A DNA stretch of 64,000 nt, from the NCBI GenBank assembly GCA_030770545.1, contig CM061106.1, positions 2,754,001 through 2,818,000 of the forward strand, given 5' to 3'. Positions 48,412-59,015 of the stretch are shown in pieces; the stretch's first letter is position 1; the number at the start of each line of letters is the position of its first letter. The notes beneath the pieces are model-generated. The model did not search any database and had not been told where the DNA came from. It saw nothing but the letters and a program-made list of their open reading frames with translations. The stretch is from Macropodus opercularis (lineage: Eukaryota; Chordata; Actinopteri; Anabantiformes; Osphronemidae). The position numbers were made by a program, and so were the translations under genes.

Positions 48412-51200
48412 CTTCTCCCTGTGACAAGAATTAAGAATGAAAACTAAATCATGATAAATAGAATCTACAGCTTTACCTAATAAAACGTTTCTAACTGGCT
48501 GCTGTCTGCACTTTGACAGCCTCCATTATTTAGTGTAGTATTTATACTTTTTCTTTTCTGATCGTGTGACGCTTGTTCTCAGCTTTTGAGTGTAGTTCAT
48601 GTAAAAGCACTTGACTCCATGTTTGTACTGTTACATGTCTGCTGCCAGTTCTGAGCTGTAGCTAAACTGTGTCCGTCTCTACAACCGTCCTGCTGTGACA
48701 TCATGGAGGTTGGACTTTGCTGCTCTTTAAATGGTTTGTGTTGCATTGATCGTTGTCAGTGTTTTCTCCACCTCATTTAAAAATATTTCAAGTTTGACTG
48801 ATGGGTTGTTGTTGTTGTTACATCTGGACATTAAGTTTTTGTTTTTCTTAGCTCTGTAGTTTGTTCTATTTTTAACCTGTTTACTTTAATTAAATATATT
48901 TCCATTTGTTTACCTTCAATTATGTTTTTATAAATCATATCCATTTTAATAAATCCAGGTGATTGGAGTCTGATCTGTGTCTCCATCTTTTCTACAGAAT
49001 CAGTGCTGAGCTGTTGAACAGCTGTTTCTGGTTTTCTCTGTATAAAACTTCTACATGAAGACACAAATTTATTTCAAAGAGACAAGTCAACAACAAAAAT
49101 AACTATTATAGGGAGACGTAAATAAAGAGACACATTCATGTTGTGTGAGTTCTGCTTTGCTTTGTTCAGACGAACCTGCAGACTCCTAACGACAGACGTT
49201 CAGTCTCAGATGGGAGCTGGAAGCTAAAGCAGGAGACTTGATCTTCACTCCAACCAACAAGCCTTGGCCACAGCAAGTCCTACACAGCGTGGGTCATCAG
49301 CCACAACGGCCCAGGACGACGCTGCCTCAATGTGCAGTTCTACCAAAGGATGTGGTCAAACCCTCCCTGAGCAGCTTTAAGTGGACGTGTTCCTCAATGA
49401 AGACGTGTCCACAAACCTCCACATAGAACCAAGGCTGAAATAGACTGAGTCCATCAGGCAGAAACAAGAGGGAGGACGAAGAGTCCACAAGTTTTCACTG
49501 GCAGTGGAGGCTCAAGGTGATTCAACCTAGGTTTTCATTTGCTTCCCCACAATAGAAACACAACAATTTGAGAATGAAACCATGACGTGACCTGTTCTAT
49601 AGAAAATGATGATGCTGAAAGTCATAGTCCAGCTACTGAACCATCACCTTCTGAACATATATGTTCAACAGAATTGGTTGTTGCAGTTGGAGAAGTCGGT
49701 TTAGACGATATTAGATATGAGCTGCAGGGTCAGTTTGAAATATTCTACCTTCAATGGTTCAGAGCTTAAATGAAATAAAAGTCTGGAGTCACAGCACATT
49801 GTTTAAATACTTCATGAAGTCATTAAGTGCTGTAGCAGTGATTCTGATCTTTGTTCCTAAACATGTGAACAGAGGCTGGAACGGACGTCTCCTTTGAAGA
49901 ACTCTTCATTTCTGTTCCTGGTGCTGACAGCTTCCAACCCTGGGCTTCAAAAGCCGAGTCAGCTGGAGTTTAGGACCAGGAGCCAGGAGTGAGACGCCTC
50001 CTTCCTCTTCACATGTTAGTGAATTTAATCCTGCTGTTGATAGATTCACATCCAGTACTTGTCAGTGAATTTTACAGGTGGATGACATCAGGTCAGTGTC
50101 TACACAGTAATAGTGGACGTTGACATTTCTAGAGCATAAATATTTCAACTGGGCGACGTCTGTTTGAAGGTTGTGTTATTATTAACATTCCACGTGGTGG
50201 CAGTAATGAGTCCAGACGCTCCTTTCAACCACCATCAGCAGAAAAGCAACATTTGACAACAGGAGGCAAACATGTGAACTTTAGTCTAATGAAGTAGTGA
50301 GAAACATTTTAGGTCCAACATTAAATGAAATGACTCCAGATGGAGGTTTGGCCTAATTATTGCTATTGGTACAAACTAATGTCAAAGAAGAGGAAAGAGA
50401 CTGAGGCCTGAGACTCGCTGATCACTACAGTGGGTGGAGGACACAGACACTGAGGGCAGTCGTCTGTTCAGTTTCCACCACAGTCATTCAGACAGTAGAG
50501 AAAACACAACACACATTATTTACTACACACAGGATCAAACAGTCAGATTTAATGGACACCAGCTCATGTTGGATAAAGGGAAACGAAGCAGCAGATCAAC
50601 CTGTTAAAGAAGCTACAAACCAGGATGACGTAGATATGACAGTTTGAGTAGAACTGACATTAAGAGCAGAACGAAGCAAAGGTTGATGAAAGAAAGAGCT
50701 GATGGTTCTATATAACGCAGAGGAAAGTCAGAGAGATGAGACACAGGAAGAAGCAGGAGACACGAGACGATAATATCAGACTCAGGTTTGGAGCCACTGT
50801 TGAGAACAGGAAGCAGAACTCAGGCCAACGGGACTTTAGTGTGTTGTGATTGGTTCCTCTGTCCAGTTGGCAGCTCTTTATTTCTCCTCCCAGTTCAATT
50901 AATCAGTCTTATATGGACACAGCTGTTATTCACTGCTTCCTGCAGATGTTTCCAGCAGTTTTAAATCATTTGTGCTGGACTCACGCTCACGTTGGTTGAT
51001 GCTACGCATGGACACATTCCACCAGTTGACGGTGAGTGAGAGGGATTTCAGGACCAAGCTGGTGTTGAGTCAAGTGTTGATCTATATGGTTGTTGTTTCT
51101 TCTCAGTGTTGGGCCTTTTATTCTCTGAAGGGACCAGTTTGCGTCTCTGTCAACACTTTAAAGAGACGTTAAGCAGATGAACACGTGGCCACAACATCGA
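48412..51200. other. no recognised gene
   Basis: Several open frames of 60-80 codons (for example 48831-49064 minus, 49238-49426 plus) but no motif or splice context. An immunoglobulin-like exon may begin near 50970; I could not support it. Confidence 0.35.
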
Positions 51201-51281
51201 TTGAAATCATTTGATACAAACTGTGTTTACGTCACAACCAAATTCTGTCCTAGAGAAAAGCATCTGCAGCTTCATAGAGGT

Positions 51282-51506
51282 TGTGTTGCTGCATGATGAC
51301 ACAGACACCGTGACCCTACACCTGGATGATGTGTCTGATGGAGACATTCCAGCAACGATTCACATGGAAATAATCCAATGACTGATTTAAAGCCTTGGTA
51401 AATGTGTGTGAGTCTCCTTCTTTCAGCTGTTTCATTGTTGTCCTGACTTTATTCTTCATTATTCTCAGCATTGTGTACTGCTCTTATCTCTGCACTAACC
51501 ACTAAC
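51282..51506 (+). pseudogene. 3' exons of an immunoglobulin-like membrane protein
   Basis: A piece from about 51283 to 51380 after the acceptor ttcatag reads VVLLHDDTDTVTLHLDDVSD and then a stop. An exon beginning after ctccttctttcag (51427) encodes CFIVVLTLFFIILSIVYCSY, then LCTNH and TAA, a single membrane span with a very short tail. The layout fits the C-terminal half of a small type I immunoglobulin-like protein. A second membrane-span copy near 54146-54362 is interrupted. Whether a functional gene exists cannot be decided. Confidence 0.35.
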
Positions 51507-54500
51507 TGAAGTCAAACCACACAGAGACTCAGCTGTTCAGCCCAGGCTGCTCCTGAACCTGGTTCATGATGCTGAGGTGAAAACAAGGTGGAGCTTAGTT
51601 CTGTCGGGTTGTGGCACCTTGTCAAATGTTTCACCCTACAGCAACTGGCAATCTCTGCTGCTGCTTGTTCAAATCATTTGCTCTGTTGTATACGTCACAT
51701 CTTCAGTGTCATGAAGTCACAAACCTCCTCACAACCAGCTCCTGCAGCTATTGATGAATATTCACAGCTTTTCCACAGATGAGGGGGAGCTCCCCCTCCT
51801 CATGAAGATGCAGGTAATAAAGTTGTGTAAAATGTTTTTTTCTTGAGAAAGAGGCGGAACACAGAACCACATTCCTCAAGTGGAGCCACACAGACTCAGA
51901 CAGGTCCAGACACATCAGCTCTTTATCTTCACCACTGAGTCCAAACTGTGTTCTGATCACTTCTTTGAGATTCTTTCTACTAAAACCCTCTGGTCTCTGA
52001 GCTGATCATAGCCGTGTGTGTGTGTTGCATTGACACCAGCAGCATAAAAATTACACTGAGTGATGGGTTATTTTCCATCTGAACCACGACAGACAGACTG
52101 GATTATGAATTTATAAATGATCACCGTCTCCTCTTGACCGTTATGCTTTAAAGTTGCACGGATTCAAAAAAGTTGAACACACACTGATCTGGTTAGAAGC
52201 AGAAGTTTGTCACATGATGTAAATAGAAGCTTGATCTTTGCTGTTTTGCTGTTTTGCTCTCCTGTTTTTCCTACAGCCCTTGAACGTAGCATTGCTGTGG
52301 ACAGGCCTGTACTTGCTACCTGCCCACACAGGTCACATTTTAAACCGAGTTATTTCCAGCTTGTTGTTAGATTCTACTGTGACTTGGTCCTTTTCTCCAT
52401 GTGAACATTTGGTAAGTGACAGTTTTCTCTGATCTCAGCCTTAGTTTGATAGAGCTGCTAAAACAACCATCATGTTCACCATCATCACAGCCTGTAGCTT
52501 GTTGTCTAAACTGTCAGTAAGTGTTGTTGTGAGTTTATCAGCTGCAGAACTTAGTTTGGATCCTCTGTCTATCGAGCTAGAGGCAAAACTCTGAGCAGAG
52601 AATCAAGGACTTTTATTGTGTTTAGTGAATGTTTGTTGATGCTGTTCTGGTTCAGTAGCTAAACAACCATGTACAGCTTCTGATTAATGAATATTGCGTC
52701 TACTGTTGTGAATCTTTACTGTGACTATAGTTACGCTCTGTGACTCTGTGAGAGTATTACTGGTTCATTTGTTTCTCTGTCCTCTGAAACCTTTGTACTT
52801 TGGATCAACAACACACTCGTTATGCTCTTTTGGGTCCACATCAATTAATAATAATTATTATTATAAACATAAACATACTTATATATGCATGAATACATTG
52901 TACACAACACACAATATATATTTAGTGCAGGGAGAACCCTCTAAACTTATTATAGTGGGTTTTTTTTTCCTAAGATAAAAGTCCATCTCCCAATTTAAGT
53001 AGGAACAACAACTCAAATTTGGAGGCTTTTTATAGGGGAAGAATCTCTGGTTGTCGATCTAGAGACTTTTTAAATCTGTCAGAAAACCACATACTGCAAA
53101 GACGTCCCTTCAATAATTACTTAGAAACTGTCCGTCTGAGAGGATGTATTTGTTGTTTATGTGTATTATGACCCAAACTGTTCTGTTACCAACACTCATT
53201 CAGCTCCAGGACTATAAATGTATCTACAATAAATATTCAACCCTGTGTGAAATCCAGTTTCTCATGAGTGTCTAGGTTTCCTACACATGTTACAGTCTCT
53301 CAACAGGTTCTTCAACCTTGTTCCCTGGCTCCCTCTCATTTGAAGGTCTTAGTTAGATCTGTTCTCTTCATGAAGATGCAGGTGATAAAGTTGTGAACAA
53401 AAAAACCTTTCCTGAGAAAGAGGCTGAACACAGAATCACATTTTTCAGATGGAGCCACACAGACTCAGGCAGGTCCAGACACTTCATCGGCTCTTTATGG
53501 AATGGGATTTCTACTAAAACCCTCTAGTCTCGGAACTGATCATAGCCGTGTGTTGTATTGAGAGCAGTAGCATAGTAATTACACTGAGTTATGAGTTATT
53601 TCCCATCTGAACCATGACAGACAGACTGGATTATGAATTTATAAATAATCACCGTCTCCTCTTGACCGTTATGCTTTAAAGTTGCACGGATTCAAAAAGG
53701 TTGAACACACACTGATCTGGTTAGAAGCAGAAATTTGTCACATGATGTAAATAGAAGCTTGATCTTTGCGGTTTTTCGACTTTCATGCTGGATGAGAAAC
53801 ATCTTGTTTTTTACGTTTGGTAAGTGACAGTTTTGTCTGATCTCAGCCTTAGTTTGATGAAGCTGCTAAAACAACCACCATGTTCACCCTGTACCAGACT
53901 TCAAACTGTGCTTCCTGCCCTCCACAGAACCCATTGCATGTAAAACTCTGGTCTAATGGCTCCTAGTTCCGCTTGTTCATAGTCTGCCATAGTTCTGTCA
54001 TAGTTCTAGTTCGCCTTAGATGCCTTAGTTCTTGTTTTTGGTTTGTTCATGAACTTTAATTAAAGCTTTTGTTGGAACATCCCTCCATCCATCTTTTGGG
54101 TCCACATTCAAACTATTAAAACTCGGTCCGCCATGGATCGTATGAGTTTATTCTTCATTATTCTCAGCATTGTGTGACTGTCTCACTGTTGGTGGTTCTC
54201 TGCTTGTGGGGAGTCGTCCACTCAGTCCAAACCCTGACCACAGCTTTTAGTGGTCATGTTCCAGGGATGGAGAAGCCTCTGACCACAGGATGTCTCAGAT
54301 GTGTGGGGAGGCTGCTCCACACCTCAGCTGCCTCCTGCTCTTATCCCTGCACTAACCACTAACTGAAGTCAAACCACACAGAGACTCAGCTGTTCAGTCC
54401 AGGCTGCTCCTGAACCTGGTTCATGATGCTGAGGTGGGAACAAGGTGGAGCTTAGTTCTGTCGGGTTGTGGCACCTTGTCAAATGTTTCACCCTACAGCA

Positions 54501-56326
54501 ACTGGCAGTGGCCCAGAAGTGACTGAGCCAGAACCTGATCCGTCCACAGTTGTCAGTCTATGGCACTTCACCCACATCTTTATATCTACTGGGGCTTTTT
54601 GCTTCACGATCAAACTGTCATAATACTAATAAATATTCACTACATGTGTCTCTGTGGCGTCGTCAAGGTTCCTCTCTGTAAACTGAGGGTTAGAGGTAGT
54701 TGCAGGGTGGAAGGAGCCTGATCTCTGCTGCTTGTTCAAATCATTTGCTCTCTGTTGTATACGTCATGTCTTCAGAGCCATGAAGTCACAAACCTCCTCA
54801 CAACCAGCTGCTGGTGAATATTCAAAGGTTTTCCTCAAATGACAAAAAGCTTTTCTCTCCTTCTCATGAAAATGCAGGTGATAAAGTTGTGAAAAGCTTG
54901 TTTATACATGAGAAAGAGGTGGAGCCACGCTGCAGAACCACATTCCTCAGGTGGAGCCACACAGACTCAGACAAGTCCAGACACATCAGCTCTTTATGAA
55001 ATCATGTTTTAGACTCTTCACCAAACTGAATTCTGATCACTTCTTTCTTCTTTGAGACTCTTTCTACTAAAACCCTCTGGTCTCTGAGCTGATCATAGCT
55101 GTGTGTGTGTGGGGGGGGGTGCATTAAGGAGCAGGTGACCAGAAGAACAGAACGACACACTCAAACTGTAGAAAAACAATAACACAATACAATTACAATG
55201 AGTTATGAGCTGCTTCTCATCTGAACCATGACAGACAGAATGAATCATGAATTTATAAATCTGTCTCCTGTCGACTGTTATGCTGTTTCAAATGAGGACA
55301 TTACTGCCCTGAGAGCTTTTCGTGAAGCATTGTTACATTGAACGTCTCATGATTGAACACACACTGATTTGGTTAGAAGTAGAAGTTTGTCACATGAAGC
55401 TTGATCTTTGCTGTTCTTTTGCTTTCACGTTGGATAAAAACAGCCTGTTTTTCCCACAGCACTTGAACGTAGCATTGCTGTTGACACGCCTGTACTTGCT
55501 ACCTTGAGTTGTTAGATTCTTCTGTGACTTGGTTCTTTTCTCCGTGTGAACGTTTGGTAAGTAACAGTTTCCTCTGATCTCAGCCTTAGTTTGATGGAGC
55601 TGCTAAAACAGCCACCATGTTCACCATCGTCACAGTTTGTTGTCTAAGTTGTTTCTTGTTCAAACCTTTGACACGTCAAACCTCCAGGGAGTGTTTGTTA
55701 GTTTATCAGCTGCAGAGCTTAGTTTGGATCCTCAGTCTTTCAATCAAGAGGCAAAACTCAGACTCTTAAAGTCTGAGCAGGGAATTAAGGACTTTAATTG
55801 TTTTAGTGAATGTTTAATTGTGGTCAGTGAATGTTTGTTGATGTTGATGTGGTTCTGTAGCTAATCCATGTATAGATTCTGATTAATATATATTGTGTTT
55901 ACTATGAGTAACTCCCTGTCGTACGTAAGGCTCTCACCAGCTGTTTTAAATTCCACCCTTAAGAATCTTGTGGTACTGCTGAAGCACAACTGTAGTTAAG
56001 GCCTTAAACAAGCAGGATCCGTATTTCTGATCCATGCTTGTTTTTAGTCTGTTTCTTTGTCCTCTGAAACCTTTGTTCTTTGGATCAACCACACATGCTC
56101 CTTATGTGTCCTTATGTGCGAGCTTCCCTCAGGGATCATACAGAGCCACAAAGTTTTGAACATCTGTTATCACACGTTCACTCTTCAGACTTCAGACAGT
56201 TACAAGCGTTCAGTTAACAATCCAAATTCTTACCATGTTTTATAATTTTGTTGTGGCTGGCAAATAAATCTTTGAGATGGTATTGTAATAATAATATTCA
56301 TAATAATGTAAACTTATTATAGTGTT
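51507..56326. repeat. region of three diverged copies of a 0.5-1 kb segment
   Basis: Blocks at about 51790-52640, 53370-53890 and 54860-55870 share long matches ('ggtccagacac', 'cctcttgaccgttatgct', 'tgatctcagccttagtttga'), all in the same orientation. Copies of a 51540-51760 block recur at 54370-54820. The segments look like successive duplications of the immunoglobulin-like gene's 3' part and flank. No intact coding exon seen. A poly-G run is at 55111-55119. Confidence 0.55.
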
Positions 56327-57184
56327 TGTTACGGCCCGCGCTTGTTTTGAGGAAGTAACACAACAACGTGAAAAATAAACAGACAAGAGGTACAACAGTC
56401 ATGAACATTTAAGGATCCCAATGTACATAACTTAAATGCTATGGTAAAACAATGAAACAAGACTGAGGCAAACAAACAGGTCAGTGTTGCCTTTCTTCAC
56501 ACCTCTGACATCACCACAGGCTTAACGTTAAAATAAAAAGAAGTGAGTGACGGTAAAGGTGTTAGAGCTGCTCATGCCGAGGGAATTCGCCACTGAGCTG
56601 TGTTTTAGTAGCGATCAGCTTGACTGGTGTTGGCCTGGGCTGTGGCAGTTGATGTCCTGCGAGTGGAGGGAGGAGCCTCTGCTGAAGTGACGGCAGCAGG
56701 TCCATTAGCCGCAAAGCTCTGCTGCTCTCCTGGCTACACCGCTGTGGGGCTGTACTCTGGCCCTGGTAAGAGCGGCCACGAATCCCTTGCCGCCGCTGTT
56801 CTGGTTCTAACTCTGATTCGGGTTCAAGTCACAGCACATCTCCTCCTTCCATCCTGTTTGTTTATCACTTTTAGTAGCTCTTTTACCTGACGTGACACTG
56901 GAATTGGTCTAGTTTTGTTTTGTTTCTTTTTCCTGTTTATTTTCTTTGAATTAACCCATGCATGGTTTGCTTTGTTTGAAATTTATTTGTTTGCACTGAT
57001 TTCTTCATTAACATTGTTGCATGTTTTAAGCAGGAAATATCCCTTTTTATCGAAAGTGTCTTAAATAAAATTCTACTTTTATAAGCTACAATCTCTGCTC
57101 CCTGGTGCAATCCTTGCATGTAGTAAAGCTGACAGACCTATTTGGTTCACTTAAAAAAGGAAATGCCTGGCCGGTTCTGTCACA
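56327..57184 (+). mobile_element. inserted element, possible solo LTR
   Basis: Comparison with the paralogous site near 52940-53010 (aacttattatagtg, then aagataaaa and atttaagtaggaac) shows a foreign block here that starts near TGTTACGGCC (56327) and ends near TGTCACA (57184). The TG...CA ends and an internal AATAAA near 57064 suit a solo LTR, but no clear target duplication was found. Confidence 0.4.
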
Positions 57185-57599
57185 CGAAGATAAAAATCCA
57201 ACCAAATTTAAGTAGGAACAGTTTGGACTCAAAATATACTCATATTTTGAGGCAGCAGTTTAATTTCATCTCAATTAACTGTATTTATACTTGTAAAGAA
57301 TAAAATGTCCTGTGGCAGGACGAGAGTCTGCAGCTCAGATGCTTTATTCCTCTAAATAATCCAACATCCAGCAAATTATCTGAAGAAACTCTTTATTCTG
57401 AAATGTGTTACAAACTGACTGTGACTAAGTAGCAAAAAAGTAGCAAGGAAAAGGAGTTTAATCATGATTTAAACAAGGGAACCTACACAGACAGGTTAGT
57501 AAAGTTCACACCGCACATCCAGGTGAGGGCTTTAAACAGACTATGACTGGACACAGACATGACTTGACAAGGACTAGAGCATTTTAACATGAGTAGGAC

Positions 57600-58020
57600 A
57601 AGAACAAGAACCCGGAGCAACAAGACACGACTCACGAGAAAACATCTGTAACCTCACACTCACATCTTCCCCAGGCCCCTTCAGTGGGTCAAGATGGAGG
57701 ACGCTCTCGCCATGCTCACCGCCGACGACCTAGGAGAGGTTCCAGTGCCCCCACGCCATGCTGACTCTGACCACGTTGCTCCTCGCCATTCTGACCACGC
57801 TGCTCCTTGCCTCTCTGACCACGCTGCTCCACGTCACTCTGACAATGCAACGTCCACGCCCGTCTCCACTGGCCCAGGGGAACCCGGAGCAACAAGACAT
57901 GACTCACGAGACAACATCTGTAACCTCACACTCACATCTTCCCCAGGCCCCTTCGGTGGGTCAAGATGGAGGACGCTCTCGCCATGCTCACCGCCGACGA
58001 CCTAGGAGAGGTTCCAGTGC
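57600..58020 (+). repeat. 272-bp tandem duplication in GC-rich block
   Basis: The sequence from 'gaacccggagcaacaagaca' to 'gttccagtgcccccacgcca' occurs twice, 272 bases apart (for example 'atggaggacgctctcgccat' at 57694 and 57966). It forms the start of a repeat-rich, GC-rich stretch unlike the surrounding DNA. Confidence 0.9.
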
Positions 58021-58051
58021 CCCCACGCCACGCTGACTCAGACCACGCAGC

Positions 58052-58319
58052 CATAGACGCCGGCCGCCCAGGCCTCCACGCCGCGGCAGCCTTAGACGCC
58101 GGCCGCCCAGGCCTCCACGCCGCGGCAGCCTTAGACGCCGGCCGCCTAGGCATCCACGCCACGGCAGCCATAGACGCCGGCCGCCCAGGCCTCCACGCCG
58201 CAGCACCCATCGTCGACACCGGCCACCCTGGTTCCTACACCGCCGCAACCGCAGTCGACGCTGGCTGCCTAGACTCCTACGCCGCAGCCACCACCGTCGA
58301 CGCCGGCCGCCCAGATCCT
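58052..58319 (+). repeat. 39-bp GC-rich tandem repeat, coding-compatible
   Basis: Units begin at 58052, 58091, 58130 and 58169 with exact 39-base spacing and continue more loosely to about 58319. In the frame from ATG 57966 they encode a 13-residue repeat (DAGRPGLHAAAAL and variants), open to TAG at 58490. The protein would be Ala/Gly/His-rich. I see no known domain; the block may belong to an LTR retroelement. Confidence 0.85.
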
Positions 58320-58513
58320 CACGTCCTCACGTGCGGCCTGGAGGGCCCACTCAGGTTCCTGTGCTTGCCATGTGCGGCCCGGTGGAGGGTCCGCTTCCTG
58401 TCCTCGCCTTGTGCTCAGGTTCCTGTTCCTGTCTCGTACGGCCTGGAGGGCCCACTCAGGTTCCTGTGCTTGCCATGTGACCCCATGTAGGGGTCCGTCG
58501 TCCGTTTCTGTTC

Positions 58514-58623
58514 CGGCGACCCCGGGAGGGGTCCGTCTTCTGTTTCCTGTTCCGGCGACCCCGGGAGGGGTCCGTCTTCTGTTTCCTGTTCCGGCGACCC
58601 CGGGAGGGGCCCGTCTTCTGTTC
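58514..58623. repeat. second 39-bp tandem repeat
   Basis: Units starting CGGCGACCCCGGGAGGGG at 58514, 58553 and 58592 (39-base spacing), with a degenerate fourth start at 58624. Unrelated in sequence to the 39-bp array just upstream. Confidence 0.9.
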
Positions 58624-58639
58624 CGGCGAACTGATGGAG

Positions 58640-58852
58640 GATGGACTATGTCGACACGACGCCAGGTTTGCCACGTTGGGTGCACCACGCCAGGATCGCC
58701 ACGCTAGGATTACCACGCCAGCATCAAGAGGATCCACATTTAGTTTTGAGTTAATTAAATAAACTATTTGATTTGAGCCACGATCTGCCTGATCTTTTTC
58801 ACTGCTGGTGCCTTCCCTCACTCCGCAACAGCAGATCCTGACACTCACTACA
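58640..58852 (+). mobile_element. possible LTR 3' end
   Basis: Ends in '...cctcactccgcaacagcaga' followed by tcctgaca, preceded by AATAAA (58757-58762), a layout seen at the 3' ends of fish LTR elements. Together with the GC-rich repeats upstream this could be the 3' part of one element; the matching LTR was not found. Confidence 0.3.
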
Positions 58853-59015
58853 TTCAACTGACACTAATATGAAACAGAGACGAATCAGAGGAGGAGCAGA
58901 AGAAATTTACAGGACTAATGATTCATAAAATCTAAAGAATTATCAGTTAATGCAGATGAATGATTTGTGTTTGTCTCCACCTGCAGGTAGAAAGTGTGTG
59001 TGAGCTGATGTGGAC

